A stretch of 64,000 bases of DNA from Viola odorata (taxonomy: Eukaryota; Streptophyta; Magnoliopsida; Malpighiales; Violaceae): contig OY829546.1 of assembly GCA_963691705.1 (NCBI GenBank), positions 10,001-74,000 of the forward strand. The letters are read 5' to 3'. Position numbers and translations under genes: made by a program. Below are positions 47,552 through 59,284 of the stretch, piece by piece. A model generated the notes under the pieces. The model was given only the letters and a program-made list of their open reading frames with translations, searched no databases and was not told where the DNA came from. The number at the start of each line of letters is the position of its first letter. The first letter of the stretch is position 1.

Positions 47552-49648
47552 CGTTAAGTTGCCGACGTGGCATGCCATGTCACATTTCACGTGGTTGTTT
47601 GTTGACGTGTCATGCCACATCAGTAAAATTGAATCTGGATCCAACAAAAAATGGGTCCGGGCAAACGGATATTAAAACGAGTTTGGGTCATTTAAATGAA
47701 ATGACGTCGTTTTTGAAGGAAAAAAATCTTCAAAACACGTTCATCTTCTCTTTCTCTTCATTCAATCTGTTCTTGGAATTAATTATGGATTTGCCCATAT
47801 TGTTCCTAACATATTTTGCCAGCCAGCAATTGAAAAATCAGACCCAATAGATTTGTATCCTTCTGGATTCAGAATTAATTGTATTTTCCACCAGATTTCC
47901 TCACGATGGATACGGAGCTCGTCGAGGAGGGATCAGGACCACCACCGATGCCAATTAGACCGTAAGATCCGATGGGGACGGATTCGATGACGAAGGGCAT
48001 GGATGGTATTCTAGAGCTTGAAGGGCGCCGTAGGGCGCAACGTTGTTGGACGTTTGCGGCTCCAGCCACATTGGGGTTGCCGCCGGAAGGGAGATGAGTG
48101 GAGGAGCGGCGACTTTCTTCGTCATGGTGGCGGAGAAATGGTGAAGTTTGAGGCTGCGATGGTGGCGGAATGGAGGAGGGCGGTGAAGACAAAGGTGGAG
48201 AGAGCGGCAATGGTGTTTAATATGTTGGCTGGAAGAATGATAATCTGGATCTACAGTGTTCTGGGCTGTGGAGTGTTGGATGAAGGAGAAAGAATATGAT
48301 TATTGTTGGTCTTATTTTTCTAATTGAGAAATGATATTCAGGTTGGCAAATTTCAGGTTGACAACAGGTTGACTGACGTGGCTCTAACCACGTCATTAAA
48401 AATATTAATTAAAAATTGCCACTCCTCCGACGTCGTTTCAACTTGAAAATTGAATCAAGCATTTCTTGCATTTCTTTCTTCCTCGACGCAGCCTGCGTCA
48501 TTACCTTTCTTCCTCTCCCTCTTTCACTCACTCTTTCAACCTAAATACCCAAGCTTAATCCAACCGCAGCACGCCGCACGCCACCAGATCGGACTCGCAT
48601 CCGCCATCAAATCCCACAGCACCACCAAATCCGACTCGCATCTACCACCAAATCCGACAGCTACCGGGACCAAATCCGACGCAAGCACTTTCATTTTTCC
48701 ATCTAATTTTTGTGTATGTCTTTTTTAAATTTATTTGTTGCTCCAGTATTAGGTTTTTCCATCTAATTTTTCTGGATTTCTTTCTCTCCTCGACGCAACC
48801 ACTTTCATTTTTCTGTAATTTTTTCTGGGTTTTTCCTTTTTCTGTAATTTTTTGGCCAAATTAATTAGGTGGTAATTAATTTGGCTAATTAATTAACTTA
48901 GGTAATATGCTGATTTTTGGCTAATTAATTAATTAGGTAATATGATGATTTTTGGCTAATTAATTAATTAATTAGGTAATATGCTGATTAAGTAATAATA
49001 TTTTTTGGCTAATTAATTAATTAGGTAATATGCTGATTTTTGCCAATTAAGAAATGAAGCGGTAAATAAAACAAATAAATAGCTTTTTTTGGGCAATTAA
49101 TTAATTAGGTGGTAATATACTGATTTTTTGACCACTTAAGAAATGAAAGTTGTAAATGAAACAAATAAATAGTTTTTTTGGGCAATTTTCTTTTCATTAA
49201 TTAATTAGGTTGTAATATGCTGATTATTCGTGTGGAATTGGGTATTTAGGTTGAAAGAGTGAGTGAAAGAGGGAGAGGAAGAAAGGTAATGACGCAGGCT
49301 GCGTCGAGGAAGAAAGAAATGCAAGAAATGCTTGATTCAATTTTCAAGTTGAAACGACGTCGGAGGAGTGGCAATTTTTAATTAATATTTTTAATGACGT
49401 GGCTAGAGCCACGTCAGTCAACCTGTTGTCAACCTGAATATCATTTCTCGGAGAAGGAAAAGGATGAACACTTTTGTTGTTTTTTTTCATTTTTAAACTA
49501 GAACGACGTCGTTTCTAGTAAATATGAGTACCCGTTTGCCCAGATCCATTTTTCTCTGGATCCAGACCAAATTTACTGACGTGATATGACACATCAACAA
49601 ACAACCACGTGGAATGTGACATGAAATGACACGTCCGCAACTTAACTG
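47552..49648. mobile_element. Compound long-inverted-repeat element, nested palindromes
   Basis: Two sets of inverted arms share one centre: outer 47552-47712 with 49502-49648, and inner 48326-48551 with 49240-49450 (over 200 bp, nearly identical; the left inner arm carries a 15-bp internal duplication). All arms carry the dyad GACGTCG near their ends. Between the left arms (47713-48325) is a GC-richer stretch with a minus-strand proline/serine-rich ORF at 48210-47875 that could be captured host DNA. The centre (about 48860-49230) is degenerate tandem repeat. I found no clean target duplication, and homology of the outermost ends decays. Class is probably MULE-like. It ends about 0.5 kb before Lunapark. 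Confidence 0.7.
48860..49230. repeat. Degenerate tandem repeat, AATTAATTAGGTAATATGCTGA type
   Basis: Several imperfect copies of a ~40-60-bp unit built on ATTAATTAGGTAATATGCTG and TTTTTGGCTAATTAA form the loop of the compound inverted-repeat element. No coding potential. Confidence 0.75.
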
Positions 49649-50151
49649 ATCACGCTCTACAACAGTTCAACACTTTTGTCTACTATAAATATTTTTTATT
49701 TTCACGCAAAAAAAAAATTAAAATTTCTTTTTGTTGACTCCGCGTAAGCTCTCTGGAGTTCTTGTTTTCAATCTCATCGGGAATCTGCTTGCTTTCCCCA
49801 GCCTCCATCTCCCCCTCCACATCCTCGCTCTTATACCTATAGATCGGCTTGGAAAACCCAGGCATCAGCTTACTATTTCGATCTCAATCCGTCCATCTCC
49901 TGGTACTTATTCCGATCTCGTCCTCTATTTCTCCTCTTTTCTTTTCCTAATTTATCTTCCCCTCTTTTATTTTATTCAATTTTAATCTATTCTGTCCTCT
50001 TGCGTCCGATTAATTAGATCAGCATCCTTTATTATGTTTTTTTAATTCAGATAGTTTTTGAGTCATCATCGTGTAGTTGTAGTTGTCTTTGGCTGTGCCA
50101 GGGAGAGGGGATAGGAAGAAAATATTTTTTCACCTTTTTTTTTAACAAAAA

Positions 50152-52560
50152 ATGAGTGAGGAGAACAAAGATGGCATAGTTGCGGATAATGAAAAGATAG
50201 AGACCGCAATCGCGGAAAGGAAGCGCACTAGTGGAATTATGTCCCGTATTTGGAACGGTATCTTTAGATTTAAAGGTGACGATTTCGAGAAGAGACTGCA
50301 ACACATCTCCAAGGAAGAAGCTGGCGTTTTAGCTAGAATGAAAAGGAGATCCCTTGCTCGGAGGAAGATCACTAGGCATCTCATTGTCTTCTCTGTTGTT
50401 CTTGAGGTATTTTTTCCCCTTCATTTTACTTGCCTCGTCCACCACTTCCCTTTTGACGTTATGACTCAAAATCCTATGTGTTCCCTACGTGGTTTATCTT
50501 TATTCTGTTTTCCTTTGAACCCCAGGTAATTGCCGTTGCTTACGCTATCACAACTACAAGATCGATGGATTTGAATTGGAAGATGAGGGCATTTAGAGTT
50601 TTGCCAATGTTTCTTTTGCCTGCTTTATTCTCCTCTGTTTATTATGGGTTTGTGACCTTCACACGGATTTGTAAGTGTTTCCACCTCATCTTCAATTCTA
50701 TCAGTTCATAACACCTCTGCATGATTTTGTTGCTGAATGTTGAAACCCAAGAAATGGCAAATTCCTAAACTCTCTATTTTTATTCCAGAAAAAATTAATA
50801 CAATCCATTGGACCTATAAATCTGCCCTTAAGTTTGATTCTGAACTTTTCAACTTGCCCATTGATTCTATCTCATTACCATCTAGGTGATCGGAGAGATC
50901 AAAAAACTCTAGAAAGGCTTCGTGCTGAAAGACAAGCAAAAATTGATGAACTTAAGGAGAAGACGAATTATTACATTACTCAGCAGCTCATTCAGGTAAG
51001 GAAGAAGCAGATCTTTTTGGGTTTACACTCATTTATTTTGTTTGCGATGGGAATTGTAAGAATACGCTGTCTCTTTTTATCTGATAACTTTACATTCACC
51101 CCTTTACTAAGTGTGATGAGTCTAATTTGGCCAATTGAAAGTAGTAGGCCTTGCTTGAAACCTAATTCTTTTAAAAATTGTAATTGATGGTGGTGAACAC
51201 TTGTACTGTGTGGAAATAAAATCCAGCAGCTGTGAACAGTGGTCTAGCTTAAAAAAGATTGTCAGGAAGGCATCTAGCGTCATCAATGCTCAGACCACAT
51301 CAAGAATAAGGCTTATTTTAAACATTGATGCAAAAGGAGTGTTGAGTCTAAGGGTTATTCATTTTTAGAAGAAAAATGTTCAATGATTTGTGGAGTTTGT
51401 AATATTGCCTAGTTAATTTGTTAGCAAATTATGGTCTGATTAGAAGGTTATCACTAAGATGCAAATGTTTTAAGAATGTTCAATGATTTGTGGAGTTTGT
51501 AATATTGCCTAGCGTCAGGCTGCATTCTGTCTGACCATGGGGGTTAGTGATGTGATTCGTGTTTAAAATTCTTGTTCCCAAGTCCCACATAACTTTATAC
51601 ACAGGACTAGCTGGCTTTTTTCTCTCTTTTTCAACTAAGTGAATATGGGGATTTGAAGGAGTTACATATTGCAGTATAGAATTAGCTTTTAGCTGTTTTT
51701 GGTCGGTTTCGGAATTTGCTAATTCTTCTTGATATGAACCCTTTTTCATGCAGAGATATGATCCTGACCCAGCAGCAAAGGCAGCTGCCGCGACAGTCCT
51801 GGCATCCAAGTTGGGTGCAGATTCAGGCTTGAATGTGTATGTGGGAGATGAATCTAAACTCAGTAATCCAACAGGGAAGAGTAATGATGTTGAGTTTGTG
51901 CAAGCTAGTGGCCTTAGGAATAGAAAGCAAGTGAATGGTCGACCTGATAGTGCAGTGAATGCTCCAGTGTATCATTCTGAAGTTGAAATGCTGCCTTCTG
52001 TACGAAGTGAAAGTCGTCAGACTTTGGAGCATAATGAAGTTGTTGTTGAACATCACAATCCACAAGCATACACTGCACATGATGGTGGATGGATTGCTCG
52101 AATAGCAGCATTACTTGTAGGCGAGGATCCAGCACAATCTTATGCACTCATTTGTGGCAACTGCCACATGCACAATGGTGAGTGGACTATGACTGATGGA
52201 CTTGCCCACCTATTGCCCAACTTTTATTTCACTCATTACCCAACTTTTATGCTCTTATGACTCAACTTCCTGTTATGGCTATTGTTTGTAGGGCTTGCAA
52301 GGAAGGAAGATTTCCCATACATAACTTATTACTGCCCTCACTGTCATGCCCTAAATCAGCAAAAACAAATTGAAGAGCATAATGCTGCTTCTAGCTCTCC
52401 TAATTTGAGTGCCTTAGCAACTAGAGATAGTGTTGAAGTAATTAGCAATGACAGTGGTTCTCCAAGAAATGGCAAAGACATAAGTAATGTTGTGGATGGA
52501 GCTGGTACTGAAATTGAGGAAGTGAGAGAAGGGGTAGCATCCAAGGAATCTGCTAGTTAA
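50152..52560 (+). CDS. LNP: Lunapark, ER three-way-junction protein
   Basis: Five exons, 50152-50406, 50526-50670, 50886-50995, 51754-52177, 52292-52560, total 1203 bases, 400 residues. Lunapark stabilises tubule junctions of the endoplasmic reticulum. Two hydrophobic segments (~75-100, HLIVFSVVLEVIAVAYAITT; ~108-130, LPMFLLPALFSSVYYGFVTF) form the membrane hairpin. A coiled coil follows (~136-170, LERLRAERQAKIDELKEK). A zinc ribbon lies near the C terminus with C304-C307 and C326-C329 (CGNC, CPHC), split by the last intron. A serine-rich tail ends ASKESAS. In plants LNPs act with the RHD3 GTPase. An upstream 5' UTR intron (about 49930-50050) is plausible. Confidence 0.95.
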
Positions 52561-53328
52561 CACTGGAACTTCTTATTTAGAATGACAAGTTTAGCTATTG
52601 TTTGCATTCCATCTGGTTTCTGTGTCTAGGTGCGTGTGAGTGCAGAATGTGTGATGGGTGTGCTTCTTGCATGCCATGTACCAAGGATTCCATATAATTT
52701 TCAAGTGAGGGCTTTTTTGCGTTATAATACTTTTGGCTTACCTCACTCAATTGTTAGTAAAAAATGTTTGCTTGCTTGAGGGTGTTATACTTTCATATCC
52801 TTTCACCAGATTAGAACAATGTTGGCCATACAGTCCTCTAATTTTACCAGATTGGCAAGTTTGGCATGATTATCATTCATAGGCAAAAGATATTCGAAGC
52901 CATAGAAAGAAAAACAAGGAAAAAATATCAAAACGTTATTGTTGTCCCAAACCGAATTAGGGGTCTCCTTGTCTTCTTTTTTCCAGGGGTTAATTGGCTC
53001 CTCTAAAGTTCCGTTAAACATGATAGATCATGTTGTATCAATTTTAACCCTTGAATATGCATGAATGGTTAAGATGATGTCATACATAAATTTCCTTTTA
53101 CCAGAGAGGATTATTTTTGGTACGCATATCAAATTAAGATATTTAGTAATAAAATTAGTTATAACTGAAAATTGTGCCCTTAAAAAATATCGTTGCATAT
53201 TTCCCTCTCTTCTTTTCTACATCATTCTTTCAGGCACTTTACGGCAGAAATATTTGAGATGAAATATGTGAAAAATAATAAAATAACATACTGTCTTCAG
53301 ATTTGAATGAATGGCGTTCGAGAATAGT
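52561..53328. other. Lunapark 3' region and intergenic DNA
   Basis: Expected to contain the Lunapark 3' UTR; no second gene is visible before the fold-back element. Short ORFs here lack family resemblance. Confidence 0.5.
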
Positions 53329-53336
53329 TAACTTTT

Positions 53337-54393
53337 AGGAAAAAAGACAGATTGACACTCAACATTTAAAAAAAAAAGACAATTTAGCCACCAATTTCAA
53401 CAATTGACAAATTAACCACCCATGTTTTCACCGTTAGACAAGTTAACCACTCATATTTTTACCGTTAGACAAATTAACTATCGGTCAGACTAATTTTGAC
53501 TAATGGTGTTAAATAAGTGACACATGTCAGTTATCTAATGACGTGACATCAATTATTATTTTTTATTAATTAAATAAAATACCACGTCAACATTTTAAAA
53601 AATATAAAAATTATAAAAATAGGGAAAAAAACTTTTAAAAAATCCAAAAAATTGAGAAAAAATTGAGAAAAAATAATAAATTTTAGAAAAAATCTAGAAA
53701 ATATGAAAATAAATAAAAAAGGAAAAGAATTAGAGTTAAAAATAGGAAATTCAAACCAATAGAATTTTTAAAAAAAAATTGGACACTCCGTAGAGTGTAA
53801 AAATAAATTATTTTCAAATATTTTATTTTAATTTTAATTTTAAAATAAAATACCTTAAAAATAGAGAAACTTAAGAAAAAAATGAAAAAAGAAAAAAAGT
53901 ACTCCGTATAGAGGCATTTCACCACTGCACACCTCATTTTTTTAGTTACTTTTTTCAGAAAGTGAGTTTATTGAAAGGATTGAAGAAGAAAGGGTAAGGA
54001 ATTTGTCCATTTTTTTTAAAAATCCTATTGGTTTGAATTTCCTATATTTTTTCATATTTTTTGGATTTTTTAATAATTTTTTATAGTTTTTAAAAAATGT
54101 ATATTTTTTCTAATTTTTTTTATTTTTTCTGAATTTTTTTATATTTTTTCTGAATTTTTTTATTTAATAAAAATAATAATTAATGCCACATCATTAGATA
54201 ACTGACACGTGTCATTTATTTAACACCGTTAGTCAAAATTAGTCTGACCGATGGTTAATTTGTCTAACGGTAAAAACATGGGTGGTTAATTTGTCTAACG
54301 GCGAAAACATGGGTGGTTAATTTGTCAATTGTTGAAATTGGTGGCTAAATTGTCCTCTTTAGAAAATATCGAGTGTCAATCTGTCTTTTGCCC
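53337..54393. mobile_element. Fold-back transposon, family A copy 2, with 8-bp TSD
   Basis: 1057 bp, same family and orientation as 23483-24527. Ends read AGGAAAAAAGACAGATTGACA and TGTCAATCTGTCTTTTGCCC, flanked by an exact 8-bp duplication TAACTTTT (53329-53336 and 54394-54401). The arms are inverted over roughly 300 bp, with repeated blocks built on GTTAGACAAATTAACCAC. No ORF. It is more diverged from copy 1 than copy 3 is. Confidence 0.9.
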
Positions 54394-54516
54394 TAACTTT
54401 TAAGGTAGCAATTTTTTCTATTATTTAATTTTTTCTGTTTTAAAACTACCCCTATTTTCTTAACAAATATCCAGCCGACCAAGTCTGGCTTAAATATTGA
54501 AAGAAACAGACTAAGA

Positions 54517-55017
54517 TAGTGTTTGGCATTCTAAGTTGGGTTAGGTTGGATTGGGTTGAATTGGAAAAGCAATACTTGAATGTTTGGGGTTAAGGGTTGA
54601 AACCAGCTTTTTGCAACGGGTTAGTGCCTTGCAAATGCTTGGCTTTCCTCACTGCAAAAAAATCCTCCAGTGGCAAACGCGTTGCTGCGTTTGCACCCTC
54701 TCTCTCCTATTTTTTTTTTCATTTTAATTTTATTTTTTTTTCTTTATATACTATAACAAAATAAATTAAAAACTATCACAATAAAATCTTATCTCAAGAT
54801 AAGTAATTCTAGATCCAATTTTCCTATTTTTATTAATTTTTTAAAAATGGGTTTTATAGGTCAACTATTTCATTTTTATAGTTTTACCAAACACCAAAAA
54901 CAACTTCTGGTTTCCCACAACACTTTTAAGAAATGTTTACTAAACAATATACTAGTTTTTCCAGAAGTACTTTTGCTACAGTACTTTTCGGACTAGAACC
55001 GGAACGCCAAACAGACC
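54517..55017. mobile_element. hAT-like MITE, about 500 bp
   Basis: Begins TAGTGTTTGGCATTC and ends GAACGCCAAACAGACC, with inverted ends sharing TGTTTGGC(A/G)TTC. CTAAGA flanks both sides (54511-54516 and 55018-55023), which would be 6 matching bases of an 8-bp duplication. The interior is AT-rich and non-coding. The GTTTGGC-type end is common in plant hAT MITEs. Confidence 0.6.
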
Positions 55018-55023
55018 CTAAGA

Positions 55024-55790
55024 AGTGAAAAGGCGGGAGTTTGTAGATAGAGTCTAAAAAAAACGGTCATTTCATAATATTGCAAAAATATATGAGTTGA
55101 AAGAAGCAAAATGATAATTAAATTGGATCAAATAATTCATAGAAAAATATCAATTAATCGAGTCCGAGACAATACTCCCTAAACATTTTAACAGAAACTA
55201 TAAAGACCAATGTAATGATTAATGAGATTAATTGTGTAATTTTTTATTAATCTACCCTTTAATTCATTAATTAGGCCAAAGCATGTGATATACAATTTTT
55301 TTCCCTCCACAAAAATTTCGAGTGACTTTGGAACGATGAATTAGAATTATGGAGTTTGTATATAATACATCATGTTTTGCTCTTGTCCGGAAAAATGAAA
55401 CAAAAAAACGCCCAAAAATGCAGAATATGAAATGCGCTTCTTTAGATCAAATCACCAAGACCAGTCATCAAGTTAACTGAAATTAGAATGTCAAAAACCA
55501 CTAAATCAGCATGTTCACTTTTCTGCCTTCCGCTGTACAAAATGGATGGATGATGTGCATTTGTTATGATGATTACATCACCATTCCATTTTAGAAGCAC
55601 TTAGTGAATAAACCTTGTTTTTCTTCGTGAGAAAGATCATAACACTTTTTTAATTATCAAGTATACACCATTTCAGCAAGAAAATGGATTAATACACGAC
55701 ATTATGCACATTTTCTAATGCATGGTTTTACAGATGTATATAACAATTGCGAGATAAATGTATTGATGTACAAACCAGAAAATGGATCCA
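55024..55790. other. AT-rich intergenic DNA
   Basis: No supportable gene, RNA or repeat. The missing 3' half of the neighbouring kinase pseudogene is not found here. Confidence 0.5.
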
Positions 55791-58330
55791 TACTCCTTTT
55801 ATGATACTTGGCCGCATCGGCCAATCTAGCCCCTTTTGTTTTGGCGCACCATTGCCTGCAGATTATCTCAATTGATTAAGGACAAGTTAGAGATTATGAT
55901 AATCAAAACTTAAATTCTATATATTTTGAATATTGATGATTGATCCGTGCAGATGGGTGGCCAAGCTGCATCCATTTTCAACAAAGTCAGAAACCAAGAG
56001 CTTCTCCTCTTTCCTATAGTAGAAAGCGACAAGAGGGAGGAGGTTAGGGTGCGACAATGCTCCCAGCCTTCTCATGTGCTCCTGAAATTCCTCCTTCCCA
56101 AGGTTATTCATAGGTTATTCATGTGCTTAAACCTCTTGACCACCATGGTTGGCCCATTCGACGAAACAAGTGCCTTATAAGATGACCCGAAGGCGCCGCT
56201 CCCCAAAACCTCTGGAGACGCCCTTAACAAGTGTTGCAACTCAAATCTCTCCCTCCCATGTCTCACAAATTCCAACTTACCATACTTTTCACCGCCACCT
56301 GCTGCTCTTGTTGTATTTGTTGTACTACTGACCTTATTATAATGATCTCCTAGGGCTGTTGATTCCATTTCCACCCCCTTCACCAGTCCCATCCCGTGAA
56401 CAGTGAATCTGTTGTTGTTCTTCTGCACATGCTTTATTGGGCTTGTCCTTTGGGCCCTGCCTCGGCCTCCATGGATAAACACCAGTGCCAAAATGGCGCC
56501 CAGTGCGACCACAGTTCCGACCACCCCACTTATTATTATTATTAGGGCAAAAGACAGATTGACACCCAATTTTTACAAGAAAAGACAGATTGGCACCCAA
56601 TTAAAATAATTGACAAATTTGCCGCCCAAGCTTTCTCCGTTAGACAATTTAGCACCCAACTTTTTCTCCGTTAGACAATTAAACCACCGTGGCCGTTAAG
56701 TTTGACTAACGGCGTTAAATAAATGACACGTGACCGCCACGTCAGCATTTAAAAAAATATAAAATTGTAAAAATAGGGAGAAAATCTTTAAAATTTTACA
56801 AAAAATTCAAAAAAATATTAAAAAATCCAGAAAAATATGGAAAAAATAAAAAGAGGAAAAATTATAATGTAAAAAAATATAGAAAATTCAAACCAATAGG
56901 ATTTTTAAAAAAATGGACAAAATCGATATCACTTTGTTTTTCAATCCCTTCAACAAACTCACTATCCTAAAAGAGAAACTAAAAAAATGAGGTGTGGAGG
57001 GATGAAGTTAGCATTTCTAGTATCTATACGGAGTGTATTTTTTCTTTTTTCTTTTTTTTTCTTATATTTTTCTATTTTAAAGATATTTTAATAAAAATTA
57101 TAATAAAATATTTAAAAATAATTTATTTTTACACTCTATGAAGTGTCTACTTTTTTTAAAAAAAATTCTATTGGTTTGTATTTTCTATTTTTTTATAATT
57201 TTTAAAACACATATATTTGTTTACATTATATTTTTTCTAGATTTTTTTTTATTTTTCTGGATTTTTTATAAAATTTTAAAGATTTTCTCCATATTTTTAC
57301 AATTTTATATTTTTTAAAATTTTAGATATGGTGTCACGTCAGCAGATAACGGTTACGTGTCATTTATTTAACGCCGTTAGTTAAACTTAACGGCCACGGT
57401 GGCTTAATTGTCTAATGGAGGAAAAATTAGGTGCTAAATTGTCTAACGGAGAAAATTTGGGTGGTAAATTTGCCAATTGTTTTAATTGGGTGTCAATCTA
57501 TCTCCTTGTAATTATTACGGTCTTCTTGTTTGAGGATTTGCAAGCTGGCAAGGGCTTCCCACATAGACCATCATTTCCTGCAGTACAATCCATGCATTGA
57601 TTGATGGATTGATGATTAACCCACACACGCCAATGAAAAAAGAAGCTATTAATTAATTAATGGATTAATGGATTACCTGAGAAAGATGATGAATCAACGT
57701 TGGAAAGAATGGAGGGAATGCGGCCCCTGAGATGGTTATTTGAAACATTAAAGAGGGTGAAACTTTGAGAAAAATCAGGTAGTGTACCTGAAATTGATTC
57801 CACTCGAGGCTCAACTTGCGTTGTTTAGGCAAAGCAGCAAGGGAGGAAGGGATTCGACCTGTGAGCAGATTTCGTGCCAAAGAGAGCTCCTTCAAAGAAT
57901 TCATCCCAACAAAAGCATCCCCAGGGATGTCACCTGAGAAACGGTTACTGGACAGGTACAGATTCTTGATGGAACTCAGTGTTTTGACCAGAGGCAACGA
58001 ACCTTCCAGGCTGTTGTTTATGAAGCTCAAGCTTCTCAACCTTGGCAACTCCGCCAGAATCTCCAAACGAACCGTCCCTGTCAGCCCCATGTTCTCCAGG
58101 GCCAACTTATCGATGCTTCCATCCTTGCATCGCACACCTATCCAATCTGAACCCCTATCGTTGCACGGACTGCTACCAACTGATCCATTCCAGGTGTAGA
58201 GCGGCGAGTTATTTCCGAGGGAATTCTTGAACTTCATCAGGATTTCACCTTCACCACTACTCGCGTCAATTCCCAATATGATCCCATGTAGCCATAAATA
58301 TAGCTCCCATAAGTATACTTCACACCCATT
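55791..58330 (-). pseudogene. Pollen-receptor-like LRR kinase (PRK type), broken
   Basis: On the minus strand: a signal-peptide-like stretch (LYLWLHGIILGIDA) in a frame without its own ATG; LRR ectodomain from about 58276 (DWIGVRCKDGSIDKLALENM, several LxxLxLSxNxFSG repeats); a short intron; GNDGLCGKPLPACKSSNKKT; a transmembrane segment (GVVGTVVALGAILALVFI); the juxtamembrane region; and a kinase N-lobe (LLRASPEVLGSGAFGSSYKA, lysine in MVVKRFK). Lesions: a one-base deletion after NQF near 57790; a fold-back element in the transmembrane exon (56544-57508); an 11-bp tandem duplication of ATGAATAACCT near 56102-56123; and an extra codon before SLATHLHG. Similarity ends after DWP...IIKGV near 55791, so the C-lobe is lost. 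PRK-type kinases perceive peptides at the pollen tube membrane. Confidence 0.9.
56544..57508. mobile_element. Fold-back transposon, family A copy 3, inside PRK pseudogene
   Basis: 965 bp, same family as 23483-24527 but in the opposite orientation (the central CACTCCGTA motif and the cacctcattttt block are reversed). The left end AGGGCAAAAGACAGATTGAC is well kept; the right end is decayed after TGTCAATCT. Flanks TTATTATT (56536-56543) and TAATTATT (57509-57516) agree at 7 of 8 positions. On removing it the transmembrane codons of the receptor kinase run on in frame, so it entered a coding exon. Confidence 0.88.
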
Positions 58331-58915
58331 ACCAACATAATTAAGACTGTATCAGGAAGATCAATCGTGAGCCGCCACCACCCTATATGGAACGTGGGTA
58401 GCTAACAAAATTCCAAACTTTGTATATACTATTAAGGAGGAGTATTAAGCATCAACACAAAATGATCGAGAGAGTAGTGGTGCAAATTAAATTAGGGGCT
58501 AATAGTATAAAGACCCTGTACTATTTTTTTAAAACAGAAACCTCCCCTGTCCTTCAAAAATTCAAATTGACCTCTCCTGTACTATCGGTCAGAAGCAAAC
58601 CGTTGGTCTGTACCAGTCAAACTAACAGACTTCACTTTTTGACCTTGTACCGCCGGTTTCCCATTTTTTCTTTCCCGGTTACAATTAAACTAATTAAAAT
58701 AATTAAAACCTAAAACTAAAAAGAAACAAAACATGGGAAATTAAAAGGGGAAAAACGATAAAACCTTAAAACCTAATATAAATACACTATACACATTACT
58801 AACCCCAAATTTCTTCTTCAAATTTGTCCAATTTTAGGGTTCATCTTCTCAGTCACTCTATCAATCTGAAGGGCTTCTTCAAGCAATCGGTCAAGCACGT
58901 CGTCCGGCGTTGGTA

Positions 58916-59284
58916 ATGGTGTATCAGTCCTCCCCCGATATAAGAACAGAGCATGCAAGTGCGGGGTTCGAGCATCTGATATTATCTCCTCAAAACTCAG
59001 GTCGCTTGTATTACAAATGTGGGAATGGAGAGTGTAAATTCTGGGTATGGTGCAACACTCAGGTCGGATCTGTGTCGGAGTTGCGTCGAGGTGAGATCAG
59101 TGAATGGGTTGCGCTTAAGGATGGTCTAATCGATGCTATGAAGGAAGAAGGTGATGTGACTCGCAAGGAATTGAAGAAGTATGTGGATGCGCTAAAGGAT
59201 GAACGCAAACCAGAAGCACATTTAAAGGGCTATCATTCGTCTGTAGTGCTATCTCTTTCAATTTTTCTGTTTTTTTTATTGTAA
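58916..59284 (+). pseudogene. zf-GRF zinc-finger fragment in the MULE
   Basis: The frame from ATG 58916 gives NSGRLYYKCGNGECKFWVW, the second half of a GRF zinc finger (GRxYYxC...CKFxxW). The first half, CKCGVRASD, is in a different frame just upstream (about 58938-58965), so a small indel splits the finger. After it comes a helical stretch (ALKDGLIDAMKEEGDVTRKE). Small zf-GRF proteins are common passengers of plant MULEs and unplaced ORFs; their role is unknown. Broken here. Confidence 0.6.

Noticed and set aside
47875..48210. Minus-strand 111-codon proline/serine-rich ORF as a gene
   Set aside because: Low complexity, inside an inverted-repeat element, no recognised family; kept only as a possible captured fragment.
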